Shown here: positions 1 to 7,617 of the stretch, in pieces | Position numbering within the stretch: the first letter of the stretch is position 1 | Layout: each line of letters begins with the position of its first letter | Assembly: GCA_937894935.1 (NCBI GenBank) | Contig: CALAYC010000333.1 | Span: 1 to 10,534 of the forward strand | Length of the DNA stretch: 10,534 bases | Source of the DNA: an uncultured Verrucomicrobiota bacterium | GTDB taxonomy: Bacteria; Verrucomicrobiota; Verrucomicrobiia; Limisphaerales; JADLHS01 | Direction of reading: 5' to 3' | The notes under the pieces: model-generated | The model's input: the letters and a program-made list of their open reading frames with translations, nothing else | The model's database searches: none | What the model was told of the DNA's origin: nothing | Position numbers and translations under genes: made by a program

Positions 1-711
1 AATCTCGCCTCGTTCGCATTCGTCGAATCGCACCAACGCAGGAAACATCGGTAATCCGGCAGCCTCGCCGGAAGTCCAACCCGCCGGACGTAACGCGTTT
101 GAATTCAGATCAAACTTCGCGCCGTTTGCCGCCTGCCAGTTATTTCCAACGCGTTTCGCCTGCCACGTTTCCCATATAAAACCGGCGTTGGGTTTCACGA
201 TAATCGAATGGCGATCGCCGCCCTCGCCGTTCACGTCTTCCTGCCATTGTTGCAATGTCTGTCCTTCCGTTTCCGTCGGCCAGGTTTCAATCGGCATGTT
301 GCTCGGAATCGGATAAACCCCGTAAGGCGACGTGCCGCCGTCAAGATCGGATTCCTGTGGATAACTCACAAAGCGAATGGGCTGCGTCGCCTGAGAATCC
401 GGCACGAGCACGAAATTCATTTCCTTGAACGCTCGCAGCGCGCGACGCGACGCCAGCAGATCGGCGCTGATTTGCGCCATCATCGCATCGGAGTTCGTCA
501 GCACCGGGCGTTGCGAGATATCTTCGTTCCAGGGATTCGTCACCGGGAAAATTTGCATCGCCGCCAGCACAGCGTCCGCATTGGTCGTGTTGAACAGAAT
601 CGCGTTCGTCACCACGGGCAATGGTCCGAGAATACGACCGGCGTGATTGATACGCTCCGCGAACGTGGACCATGCAGTAAGAAGAATGAGAATAATGACG
701 CCACCTTTCAT
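1..711 (-). CDS. Secreted protein of unknown function, C-terminus cut by window edge
   Basis: The frame is open from an ATG at 711 to the left edge, giving 237 residues and no stop, so the gene continues outside the window. Residues 1-18 look like a signal peptide: a Lys near the start, then VIILILLTAW, then a likely cut after TFA. The mature part has motifs NPWNEDIS (59-66), YPIPSN (133-138), GDRHSIIV (165-172), GAKFDLNSNALRPAGWTS (197-214) and AAGLPMFPALVRFDE (217-231). From memory, these resemble a widespread, uncharacterised family of exported proteins with a PWN-D-S motif, a GDRH motif and a GWTS-AAGLP block. I know no function for it. No convincing Shine-Dalgarno lies before the ATG. 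A TTGACA hexamer at 781-776 has no good -10 partner. The reading frame is well supported and the function is unknown. Confidence 0.8.
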   Translation of the reverse strand, partial: MKGGVIILILLTAWSTFAERINHAGRILGPLPVVTNAILFNTTNADAVLAAMQIFPVTNPWNEDISQRPVLTNSDAMMAQISADLLASRRALRAFKEMNFVLVPDSQATQPIRFVSYPQESDLDGGTSPYGVYPIPSNMPIETWPTETEGQTLQQWQEDVNGEGGDRHSIIVKPNAGFIWETWQAKRVGNNWQAANGAKFDLNSNALRPAGWTSGEAAGLPMFPALVRFDECERGEI

Positions 712-922
712 AATTAATACCGCGATTTCCCAGCAGTCTCAGGGCCACGTCAAACCATCGGGCGTTGAGCGCGAATGTCAAAGAGCGTGTCCGATTTTTC
801 GGCGCAAGCGGCGAGGCAACATCAAGTTTTTGAACAACCTCCCCCGGGTGAGTCCCGGTTAAATTCCTATCAATAAAGCGCGAAAATTTCTAAACGATGA
901 CTCCAATCAATCATCATCGAAT

Positions 923-954
923 AAAAGAAAAACGCCGACGATTACTCGTCGGCG
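923..954 (-). terminator. Intrinsic terminator of the deoxyhypusine-synthase-like gene
   Basis: On the minus strand a perfect 9-bp stem, CGCCGACGA paired with TCGTCGGCG (954-946 and 941-933), closes a 4-nt loop and is followed at once by TTTTTCTTTT. It starts 20 nt beyond the stop codon at 974. The T-run lies only on the minus-strand side, so it acts on that gene rather than on anything reading rightwards. Confidence 0.88.
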
Positions 955-973
955 CTCGAAGAAATCCGCGCGC

Positions 974-1981
<1,008 letters not shown>

Positions 1982-1990
1982 ACGTGACAA

Positions 1991-2090
1991 AACCGGTCAT
2001 CTACTCGGACCGGCACCGAGGGTTTCGCAATGCAAACGGCAAGAACCGCCTGCGTTCAGGCAGCTACGGGAGTTTCCCGCCATCGCTGCC
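1991..2090 (-). promoter_or_regulatory. Folded 5' leader with competing hairpins, candidate RNA regulator
   Basis: The 100 bases before the deoxyhypusine-synthase-like gene hold several exact inverted repeats. A nested hairpin pairs 2059-2064 with 2085-2090 (GGCAGC/GCTGCC) and, inside it, 2067-2071 with 2075-2079 (5 bp, 3-nt loop). A 5-bp hairpin, 2048-2052 with 2057-2061, overlaps the first and competes with it. Next to the start codon, 1993-1998 pairs with 2008-2013 (CCGGTC/GACCGG, 9-nt loop). This excludes a second possible stem, 2004-2008 with 2016-2020 (5 bp, 7-nt loop). Paired alternatives ending about 11 nt before the start codon are what a translational switch would look like. I do not recognise it as a known riboswitch class, and nothing shows that this region is transcribed. 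Confidence 0.35.
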
Positions 2091-2260
2091 ACAGGTGGCT
2101 GGAAACAACTTAATTTTCCTTGCGCATGAGGAACAAGACTTTTTTCCCGACGCCAACACTTCGCACGCGAGTCACATCGAAACACCCGAATCCCGTAACG
2201 AGGGTTCGAATCCTGACGCTTCTTCACACGCGACACAGTTTCTCTTACTCACCGCCACGC

Positions 2261-2290
2261 TTGAAGTTGGCTTTCCGCTTCGCCTATCAT
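2261..2290 (+). promoter_or_regulatory. Sigma-70-like promoter, probably giving a leaderless mRNA
   Basis: TTGAAG (2261-2266, four of six consensus bases) and TATCAT (2285-2290, five of six) are separated by 18 bp. The -10 box ends only 6 bp before the ATG at 2297, so transcription would begin at or next to the A of the start codon. The rest of the gap, 2091-2260, shows nothing I can identify. Confidence 0.45.
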
Positions 2291-2296
2291 CTCACC

Positions 2297-3163
2297 ATGC
2301 AAGACGCGCAGCAACTTCCGGAATTGAAAGTGCCCAAATGGCCGTTTTTTCTCGCGAACGCGTTTATGCTCGGCCTGGCGTACTTTCTGTTCTATTGGCA
2401 GGCGAAGCTGCCACTCTCACGCTGGGAAGTTGTCGCCTGTTCCATCTGTGTCCTTCTCGCGGCAATTCTGGGAATTCTGCCCTACCTGTTGGAATATCGC
2501 GCCATCATCAAATACGGCGCACTGGTAAAATTGATTGAAACCAGTTCGCTGCGTGATGCGACCGAAAAGATTCAATCACTCGAAAGTTGCGTCGCCCAAA
2601 TCAGCTCTGCCGCCGATCAATTGAATTCTGCGCAAACGCAGGCGGACAAAACCGCCGCGCTCGCCAATCAAATTACCGAACGCATGGCGCAGGAAGTGAA
2701 GGAATTCACGGAGTTCATGCAAAAAGCCAACGATGGCGAGAAAGCCACGTTGCGTCTCGAAGTGGAAAAGTTGCGCCGCGCCGAAGGAGAATGGCTGCAT
2801 GTGCTGGTGTTCATTCTCGACCATATTTTCGCGCTCAACAAAGCCGCCGAACGTTCCGGGCAGGAAAATCTCATTCGACAACTCGGCCAGTTTCAGACCA
2901 CCTGTCGCGATGCCGCCCGTCGCGTCGGCTTGGTCCCCGTGCTCGCGAATCCGGGCGAGGCTTTTGATCCGCAGAAACATCAATTGCCCGAAGGCGAAGC
3001 GCCAGCGGGTGCAATCATTGGCGAAGTGGCGGTAAGCGGATATTCGTTCCAGGGAAAATTGCTTCGGCGCACGGTAGTTCGCTTGCAAGAGACAACACCA
3101 CCGGCAGTCGCAGGCGGCGCGCAACAGCTTCCGCTCGAGGAAACGCAATCCGCTCAAGCCTGA
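2297..3163 (+). CDS. Membrane-anchored coiled-coil protein with C-terminal GrpE-like domain
   Basis: The protein has 288 residues. Two hydrophobic segments, about 15-34 (WPFFLANAFMLGLAYFLFYW) and 43-65 (ending LLAAILGILPYLLEY), would form a membrane hairpin at the N-terminus. Residues about 78-165 are charged and helical, with heptad-like Leu/Ile spacing and Ala/Gln-rich stretches, consistent with a coiled coil. Residues about 166-264 resemble GrpE: a helical part (WLHVLVFILDHIFALNKA), then VGLVPVLANPGEAFDPQKH (210-228) and SGYSFQGKLLRRTVVRL (247-263). These match GrpE's G-x-FDP-xxH and GY-x-GxxLRPAxV motifs, although the usual Pro is Arg258 here. GrpE is the soluble nucleotide-exchange factor for DnaK; no dnaK or dnaJ lies nearby, so this is probably a specialised relative. 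I chose the ATG at 2297 over an in-frame ATG at 2120 because of the promoter position and because the intervening 59 codons look non-coding. Confidence 0.8.
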   Translation: MQDAQQLPELKVPKWPFFLANAFMLGLAYFLFYWQAKLPLSRWEVVACSICVLLAAILGILPYLLEYRAIIKYGALVKLIETSSLRDATEKIQSLESCVAQISSAADQLNSAQTQADKTAALANQITERMAQEVKEFTEFMQKANDGEKATLRLEVEKLRRAEGEWLHVLVFILDHIFALNKAAERSGQENLIRQLGQFQTTCRDAARRVGLVPVLANPGEAFDPQKHQLPEGEAPAGAIIGEVAVSGYSFQGKLLRRTVVRLQETTPPAVAGGAQQLPLEETQSAQA

Positions 3164-4012
3164 TTACGGCGCAACCGGTCGTGTCGCCCGCTCCTGCAGC
3201 CACGCAACATCAGGATTGCCCGGCGAATCAAACAGATCTTGCACATATCCACCCGATACCAGCGGCGGCGTTGTGTCCGGATGCCGCCACCGTTTGATTT
3301 CTGAATGCCCATCGGCAAACGAAAATCCACCCGCATAATGGTGGTAGTAACCCGGCAAATCATAAAATCCGTAACGCGATGGATCATTCGGCCAGCCGGC
3401 CATCCGCGTCGCAAAATTTCCCATATCAATGCTGTCCTCGCGCACATCGAGAAACACAAAAGTGCGCGCTGGGCCCGGATCGGTTAACTCCGTCATCTTC
3501 TTGTAAATTTTATAATCGCTGAACGGCGCTCCCCAGTTTCCGTCCGTTCCGCCCCAACCACCGAGAAAGACATTCATGGACATGCTGCGCACGCGCGGTT
3601 TGAACTCGCCGCTGGGCAACCTCACACCCGACCGATCCGCGGGACATTTCCAAATCGCCACATTTTTCCCGGTGTAAGGCCACATCGGACTGCGTTTAAT
3701 CGTCAGGTCCGGATCCCAATTTTTCGGATCACTGGCGCTGTAAGTCAGCGTTCCTGTCACCCACGCGTAATCGGCAGTCCATAGTTTGTCCCAATCGAGT
3801 GATTCGCTGGCGAACAGGAGCACGTCGTTGTTGTCGTCGGAATACATCCGCCAGGCGAGCGCGAGTTGGCGATGATTATTCATACAACCGATGCCATGCG
3901 CCTTGAGTTTGCTCTTATTGAGCACGGGCAATAAAAGCGCAGCCAGCAATGCAACGATGGCGATCACCACCAGTAATTCAATAAGGGTGAACGCTGGCGC
4001 CGCCTGCCTCAC
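3164..4012 (-). CDS. Type IV pilin-like (pseudopilin) protein with H-X9-DG motif
   Basis: The sequence AFTLIELLVVIAIVALLAALLLPVL is a class III prepilin signal and membrane helix. Cleavage is expected before Phe8, and the conserved Glu lies at mature position 5 (Glu12). The protein has 282 residues from a GTG at 4012, giving a seven-residue leader, MRQAAPA. No in-frame ATG lies upstream; GTG at 4054 and TTG at 4075 are alternatives that would lengthen the leader. The globular part has MNNHRQLALAWRMYSDDNND, a WKCPAD segment and, near the C-terminus, HYAGGFSFADGH, the H-X9-DG motif (His224 to Asp234-Gly235) common in Planctomycetes and Verrucomicrobia pseudopilins. Such proteins are processed by a PilD-type peptidase and placed at the cell envelope; their roles are mostly unknown. 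The gene is a singleton, with no secretion or pilus genes beside it. Confidence 0.88.
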   Translation of the reverse strand: MRQAAPAFTLIELLVVIAIVALLAALLLPVLNKSKLKAHGIGCMNNHRQLALAWRMYSDDNNDVLLFASESLDWDKLWTADYAWVTGTLTYSASDPKNWDPDLTIKRSPMWPYTGKNVAIWKCPADRSGVRLPSGEFKPRVRSMSMNVFLGGWGGTDGNWGAPFSDYKIYKKMTELTDPGPARTFVFLDVREDSIDMGNFATRMAGWPNDPSRYGFYDLPGYYHHYAGGFSFADGHSEIKRWRHPDTTPPLVSGGYVQDLFDSPGNPDVAWLQERATRPVAP

Positions 4013-4215
4013 ACACCTCGATCCGGTCGCCCTTATGTTACAACATGGAAACACAACGTGCTTATATGATGACAAATAATTCTGCGGATTACCATCCTTG
4101 GCAAGTCACGAACCTGCGCACCGCTTCGACGTCCGGCGAGATCTCGCTAAAACAAATCCGCAAACGATTTCTTTACAACGTCACCGCATTGATGTCTTTG
4201 TCCCGAACAAAAACG

Positions 4216-5265
4216 ATGAAAATCGCTTCCTTTTCTAAACTGGCGCTCGCGCTATTCGTCAGTCTGATTGTCGCCGTGCCCGTTCACGCGTGGGACTACG
4301 AAGGTCATCGCGTCGTCAACCAACTCGGTCTCGCCGCATTGCCAAAAGATTTTCCAGCGTTCGTCAAAACACCTGAAGCCCGCGAACGCATCGCTTTTCT
4401 CGCCGGTGAGCCCGATCGCTGGCGCAATCAAGGCGATGGTCGCAACCCAACCGACGATGTCGTGCTGTCGCATTTTGCCGGACCGGACCACTATTTTGAT
4501 ATGGAAGATCTCGATCCGTTGAAGCTCAAACCGACAGATTTACCAATCTTTCGTTTCGAATTCGCCGGTGAACTCGCAAAACTCCGCGCCGCTCATCCCG
4601 AACGATTTGATCCCATCGATCCGACCAAAGATGCTGATCGCACGAAGGCCTTACCAGGCTTTGCGCCTTGGGCGATAACCGAACTCACCGGCAAACTACG
4701 CTCCAGTTTTTCCTATCTTAAAGCATTTCAAGACTACGGCGGCACGCCCGAAGAAATCGCCAACGCTCAGGCAAACATCATTTACATCATGGGCGTGCTG
4801 GGACATTACGTCGGTGATTGCGCGCAACCGTTGCATCTCACCCGACATCATCACGGCTGGGTCGGCCCGAACCCTCACGGTTACACGACCAACAGCAGTA
4901 TTCACAGTCGAATTGATGGCGGCTTTTTCAGGCGCACTGGCGGCGTGAAAGCTGATCCGTTGATTGAAAAAATTCGCCCCGCCAAAATTATCAACGATCC
5001 GCTCAAGTCCGATGACCTGTTTCGAAAAGTCATGGCGTATCTCCAGGAATCGCATCAATTCGTCGAACCGCTTTACCGCCTCGACAAGGAAGGCAAGCTG
5101 ACACCCGAAAATCCCGATTCACATGAAGGTCGCGACTTTCTCGAAGCGCAACTCGTTCGCGGCGGTCAAATGCTGGGCGACCTCTGGTATTCCGCGTGGC
5201 AACAGGCCGGCGAAGATACGTTCCTGATTCGCGTGTTGAAAGCACGTCAAGCGGCGCCGAAATAA
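4216..5265 (+). CDS. Secreted S1/P1-type nuclease family protein
   Basis: The protein has 349 residues. Residues 1-25 form a signal peptide (KLALALFVSLIVAVPVHA) whose cut leaves Trp26 as the mature N-terminus, as the S1/P1 zinc site requires. All nine trinuclear zinc ligands of P1 nuclease have counterparts: Trp26, His31, Asp67, His92, His197, Asp201, His207, His230 and Asp234. The spacings Trp-5-His, His-4-Asp-6-His and His-23-His-4-Asp equal those of P1 (1/6, 116/120/126, 126/149/153). The Asp at the last site and the short Trp-His spacing favour the nuclease over the bacterial phospholipase C branch. S1/P1 enzymes cut single-stranded nucleic acid and remove 3'-phosphates, here probably in the periplasm. 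The chain exceeds the usual 260-290 residues, chiefly because about 50 extra residues lie between His92 and His197. I preferred the ATG at 4216 to one at 4192 because it fits the signal peptide. Confidence 0.87.
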   Translation: MKIASFSKLALALFVSLIVAVPVHAWDYEGHRVVNQLGLAALPKDFPAFVKTPEARERIAFLAGEPDRWRNQGDGRNPTDDVVLSHFAGPDHYFDMEDLDPLKLKPTDLPIFRFEFAGELAKLRAAHPERFDPIDPTKDADRTKALPGFAPWAITELTGKLRSSFSYLKAFQDYGGTPEEIANAQANIIYIMGVLGHYVGDCAQPLHLTRHHHGWVGPNPHGYTTNSSIHSRIDGGFFRRTGGVKADPLIEKIRPAKIINDPLKSDDLFRKVMAYLQESHQFVEPLYRLDKEGKLTPENPDSHEGRDFLEAQLVRGGQMLGDLWYSAWQQAGEDTFLIRVLKARQAAPK

Positions 5266-5301
5266 CGCCGTGCTGACAATTACGGTGCAATCTAATTCGC
5301 G

Positions 5302-6018
5302 TTAAGCTGCCTTCGCCGTTTCCTTTGGCGGCGCGAACGCGCGATGAACTCGAATCGGTTCGGGCATTTTGTAATGTCGCTTCAAACCGAGTTCCGTCAG
5401 CAGACCGGACGGTGCGCGATTGATAAATTCGGGAAAACTCTTTTCCACGCGATCGCGCAGTGCTTTTTGTCCGGCCTTTGAAGCCCAGAATTCCTCCTCC
5501 GCTTTGGCCAGCGCAATGTCCGCTTCATCCGGCGACATGTTTTCCCGCTTCGCCATCAACCAGACGAGTTCGGGATCACCCGGCAAACTCACCGGAAACG
5601 GCACGAACTTCAGCGTGATCTCCTGCTCGTCGCTTTCTTCCGGCGGCGTCGGACGCACTTTGACTTCGTTCGTGAACTGCGTTCCGTCCGGCAACGAAAC
5701 TTCGATCGTCAGACTTTTCTCCTGCTTGTTCGGTTGAATCGTCACGTCGCCTTCGCTGAATGCCGAGGCGAGTTGTAACTTCACATCGTCCAATGTCTTC
5801 GGCTCGAGGTCCGGCAACGGCAGTCGATCACAAAATTTCCGGAACGAAACCGCCTGATTCTTGGCGCGCAATTCTGCTTCAATGGCTTGATAAATTCGTT
5901 CGGCAATCGCCGGGTCAGGTGCGGCTTTCGGTAAAACCTGTTTCAACAACGCGAGCAGTTGTGCCTGCTCTTTCTGTTTTGCTTCAGTCGCGGATTTGGT
6001 CTTCGTTTTCTTGCTCAT
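5302..6018 (-). CDS. Conserved-looking cytoplasmic protein of unknown function
   Basis: I do not recognise this 238-residue protein. It begins with a Lys-rich stretch (MSKKTKTKSATEAKQKEQ) followed by a helical part with LLALLKQVLP (21-30) and ERIYQAIEAELRAKN (40-54). Residues 77-140 alternate in a beta-like way (DVTIQPNKQEKSLTIEVSLP, then EVKVRPTP and EITLKFVPFPVSLPG). A charged helical segment rich in Ala and Glu follows (MSPDEADIALAKAEEEFWAS, 161-180), then a basic, Pro-rich tail. There is no signal peptide, membrane helix or Cys pair. Its stop lies 36 bp from that of the convergent nuclease gene. The starting ATG at 6018 is about 95 bp from the stop of the TRIC gene, from which a weak terminator separates it, so it is probably a single-gene unit. 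Codon pattern and composition match the neighbours, so it is very likely a real gene. Confidence 0.8.
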   Translation of the reverse strand: MSKKTKTKSATEAKQKEQAQLLALLKQVLPKAAPDPAIAERIYQAIEAELRAKNQAVSFRKFCDRLPLPDLEPKTLDDVKLQLASAFSEGDVTIQPNKQEKSLTIEVSLPDGTQFTNEVKVRPTPPEESDEQEITLKFVPFPVSLPGDPELVWLMAKRENMSPDEADIALAKAEEEFWASKAGQKALRDRVEKSFPEFINRAPSGLLTELGLKRHYKMPEPIRVHRAFAPPKETAKAA

Positions 6019-6082
6019 GAAAAATGGGCCGCTGATATGCCCGATTCATTCCACCAGCGCAACCCTTCTTGAAGTCCGGAAG

Positions 6083-6106
6083 AAAAATTCTGCTCGTAAC
6101 AAGCAG
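6083..6106 (-). terminator. Weak intrinsic terminator at the end of the four-gene cluster
   Basis: Seven nucleotides past the TRIC gene stop (6113), the minus strand reads CTGCT, a 7-nt loop, AGCAG, then AATTTTTC. The stem has only 5 bp and two A residues precede the T-run, so it would be inefficient. Its position at the end of a gene cluster supports it. Confidence 0.45.
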
Positions 6107-6112
6107 TTGTAA

Positions 6113-6721
6113 CTATTTCGGAAATTCCGGCAGCGAAACTTTCCAGCGAATTGCCAACACCCGTAGCCCCAACGTCGCGCCGATGCCGATTAAACGATTC
6201 AGATGATTGCCTGCGTTATAGCATTCCAACCCGACATAAATGCTCGCGCCAACGACCGCAGCCGTCGCATAGAGATAAATTTCCCGCCGAAACACGAGTG
6301 GAATTTCGCCCACCAACACATCGCGCAAAATGCCACCCGCCACTCCGGTGATGACGCCCATCACGACCGAATTCGTCGCGCCGACCTCCGCTTTCAAACC
6401 GATGGCCGCGCCGAGAATCGTGAACAATGCCAATCCAAACGCGTCGGCCAATGACAACGCCAGCCGCGGCACGTTCCAAAAACGCACGATAAAAAAGGTC
6501 AGCGCCGAAGTCGCAACAGCATTGATGACAAAATACGAATCCGCCAGCCAGAACACCGGTCGCCCCAATACAACATCGCGAACCGTTCCGCCGCCCAACG
6601 CCGTCACCAGTCCCAGCACGATGACGCCGAACAAATCCACTCGCTTGCCGCTGCCTGCGAGCACGCCGGAAATCGCGCACACGGCCACGGCGAAGTGAGT
6701 TTGGATAAATTGGACGGTCAT
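6113..6721 (-). CDS. TRIC-family (YicG/UPF0126-type) membrane cation channel
   Basis: The protein has 202 residues with about seven hydrophobic segments: roughly 8-24, 30-52, 59-80, 90-108, 117-135, 148-165 and 175-191. It shows the internal repeat typical of bacterial TRIC proteins. The first half contains GGGTVRD (43-49) and the second GGILRD (129-134), each in a broken helix that lines the pore. Prokaryotic TRIC proteins are trimeric, monovalent-cation-permeable inner-membrane channels; their physiological role in bacteria is poorly known. The length fits the family (about 200-215). The gene starts 20 bp after the isomerase-like gene and is the last of the four-gene minus-strand cluster. 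The family call is firm; the link to its metabolic neighbours is only by position. Confidence 0.92.
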   Translation of the reverse strand: MTVQFIQTHFAVAVCAISGVLAGSGKRVDLFGVIVLGLVTALGGGTVRDVVLGRPVFWLADSYFVINAVATSALTFFIVRFWNVPRLALSLADAFGLALFTILGAAIGLKAEVGATNSVVMGVITGVAGGILRDVLVGEIPLVFRREIYLYATAAVVGASIYVGLECYNAGNHLNRLIGIGATLGLRVLAIRWKVSLPEFPK

Positions 6722-6741
6722 ATCGACCCGCAGCGGGCGCG

Positions 6742-7614
6742 CTACTTCAGCAACGCTTCCAACCGTTGTCCATATTCCACAAAATTCTTTCGCGCGGCAT
6801 CAGTTGCGGTCGTCGTTTTTGCATTCGGATCGTGGAACACGGTGACCATGTGCGGCTCGATACTCACGCCACCGCTGTAACCGCGCTGTTTCGCGTCCTG
6901 CAAAATTTCACGCACCTTCCCCTGCCCTTCGCCCGGCCAATTATAGGACTCGGTTTTCGTATTTGAATCGTACGTCGCGTCTTTGACGTGAATATGCACC
7001 ACGTGCTCGCGCACGTTCGCCCAGAATTCCCACGCATCCTGACGCGGCCACGGTTTGGATTTGCTGCGATCGGCCAGAAACACCGGATTACCCGTGTCGA
7101 AAACCAGCTTCAGGCCCGGACATTTGTCCAGCAACTCAAGTGTGTGTTGCCAACTCATGCCACCGTAATTCATGCAGTTCTCATGAATCGGTTGCAGCCC
7201 CGCATCCAGAAACATATTCGTCACGTCTTTCACGCGCCGAAATACTTCCGCCGGCGTTTTATAATCCTCGTCGCCAGGTTTGAAACTCATGATGCGCACA
7301 AACTTCGCGCCCAGGCGATTCATGCGCGGGATGCAACGCTTCACTTCTCCGAGCGTAATCTCAAACGGATCTTCCAACTTCTTCGCCCAGTTCATGATGG
7401 CTGAACCGAAGCCATACGCCTGCACGCCGGACTCCTCAATCAACTTCACCGCCGCATCAAACGCTGCGTCCGGTAAATCATGCAAATTCGCTTTGGCCTG
7501 TCCGGGCAATTCAGCCGCGCGCAATTCGATAAATTTCCAACCCAACTCACGCGTGGCTGCCAGTTGCGTTGCCAGGCTCGCGCCTGCTTCGTCACCAATT
7601 CCCATCAATTTCAT
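6742..7614 (-). CDS. Xylose isomerase-like TIM-barrel protein (sugar phosphate isomerase/epimerase family)
   Basis: This 290-residue protein is of the AP-endonuclease-2/xylose-isomerase-like TIM-barrel type, which includes sugar epimerases and isomerases, inosose dehydratases and related enzymes. Expected metal ligands fall at the ends of successive strands: Glu145 in PIHEN, Asp173 in LVFDTGN, His207/His209 in VVHIHVKD, and Glu253 in GGVSIEPH. There is no signal peptide, so it should be cytoplasmic. The ATG at 7614 is 3 bp after the stop of the methyltransferase gene, which implies cotranscription. With the Gfo/Idh/MocA oxidoreductase encoded two genes upstream, it resembles the dehydrogenase-plus-isomerase pairs of inositol and uncommon sugar catabolism. 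The substrate cannot be deduced from sequence. Confidence 0.88.
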   Translation of the reverse strand: MKLMGIGDEAGASLATQLAATRELGWKFIELRAAELPGQAKANLHDLPDAAFDAAVKLIEESGVQAYGFGSAIMNWAKKLEDPFEITLGEVKRCIPRMNRLGAKFVRIMSFKPGDEDYKTPAEVFRRVKDVTNMFLDAGLQPIHENCMNYGGMSWQHTLELLDKCPGLKLVFDTGNPVFLADRSKSKPWPRQDAWEFWANVREHVVHIHVKDATYDSNTKTESYNWPGEGQGKVREILQDAKQRGYSGGVSIEPHMVTVFHDPNAKTTTATDAARKNFVEYGQRLEALLK

Positions 7615-7617
7615 AAA

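Noticed and set aside
748..781. TTGACA (781-776) and TTGACG (753-748) as -35 boxes for the secreted-protein gene.
   Set aside because: At 16-18 bp downstream on the minus strand neither has a hexamer resembling TATAAT, so no promoter can be supported.
341..781. A 146-codon minus-strand reading frame starting upstream of the secreted-protein gene.
   Set aside because: It runs in a different frame over the same bases, is rich in Arg, Ser and Cys, and has no recognisable motifs. The frame starting at 711 has a signal peptide and family-like motifs.
2187..2219. A tRNA T-arm-like stretch, GGTTCGAATCC at 2203-2213, which could be a tRNA gene or a 3' tRNA remnant at an integration site.
   Set aside because: The flanking bases do not form a five-pair T stem, no matching acceptor strand, D-arm or anticodon arm lies upstream, and no CCA follows. 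There are also no integrase or phage genes nearby.
1997..2236. A 79-codon minus-strand reading frame upstream of the deoxyhypusine-synthase-like gene.
   Set aside because: Its composition is unlike the real genes and it overlaps the hairpins and the plus-strand promoter. The stretch RQDSNPRYG resembles the spurious peptides read antisense to tRNA-like sequence.
2120..2296. An N-terminal extension of 59 codons on the GrpE-like gene, starting at an ATG at 2120.
   Set aside because: The extension is Arg/Thr/Pro-rich without domain character, and the likely -35 and -10 boxes lie inside it. The ATG at 2297 gives a sensible membrane-protein start.
4045..4215. An N-terminal extension of 57 codons on the nuclease gene.
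   Set aside because: It would bury the signal peptide internally and prevent the Trp from becoming the mature N-terminus needed for zinc binding. It also runs into the upstream region of the divergent pseudopilin gene.
5266..5301. A hairpin (CGCCGT with ACGGTG) between the convergent nuclease and unknown-protein genes as a shared terminator.
   Set aside because: The stem includes a G-T pair, the loop is about 10 nt and no T-run follows on either strand.
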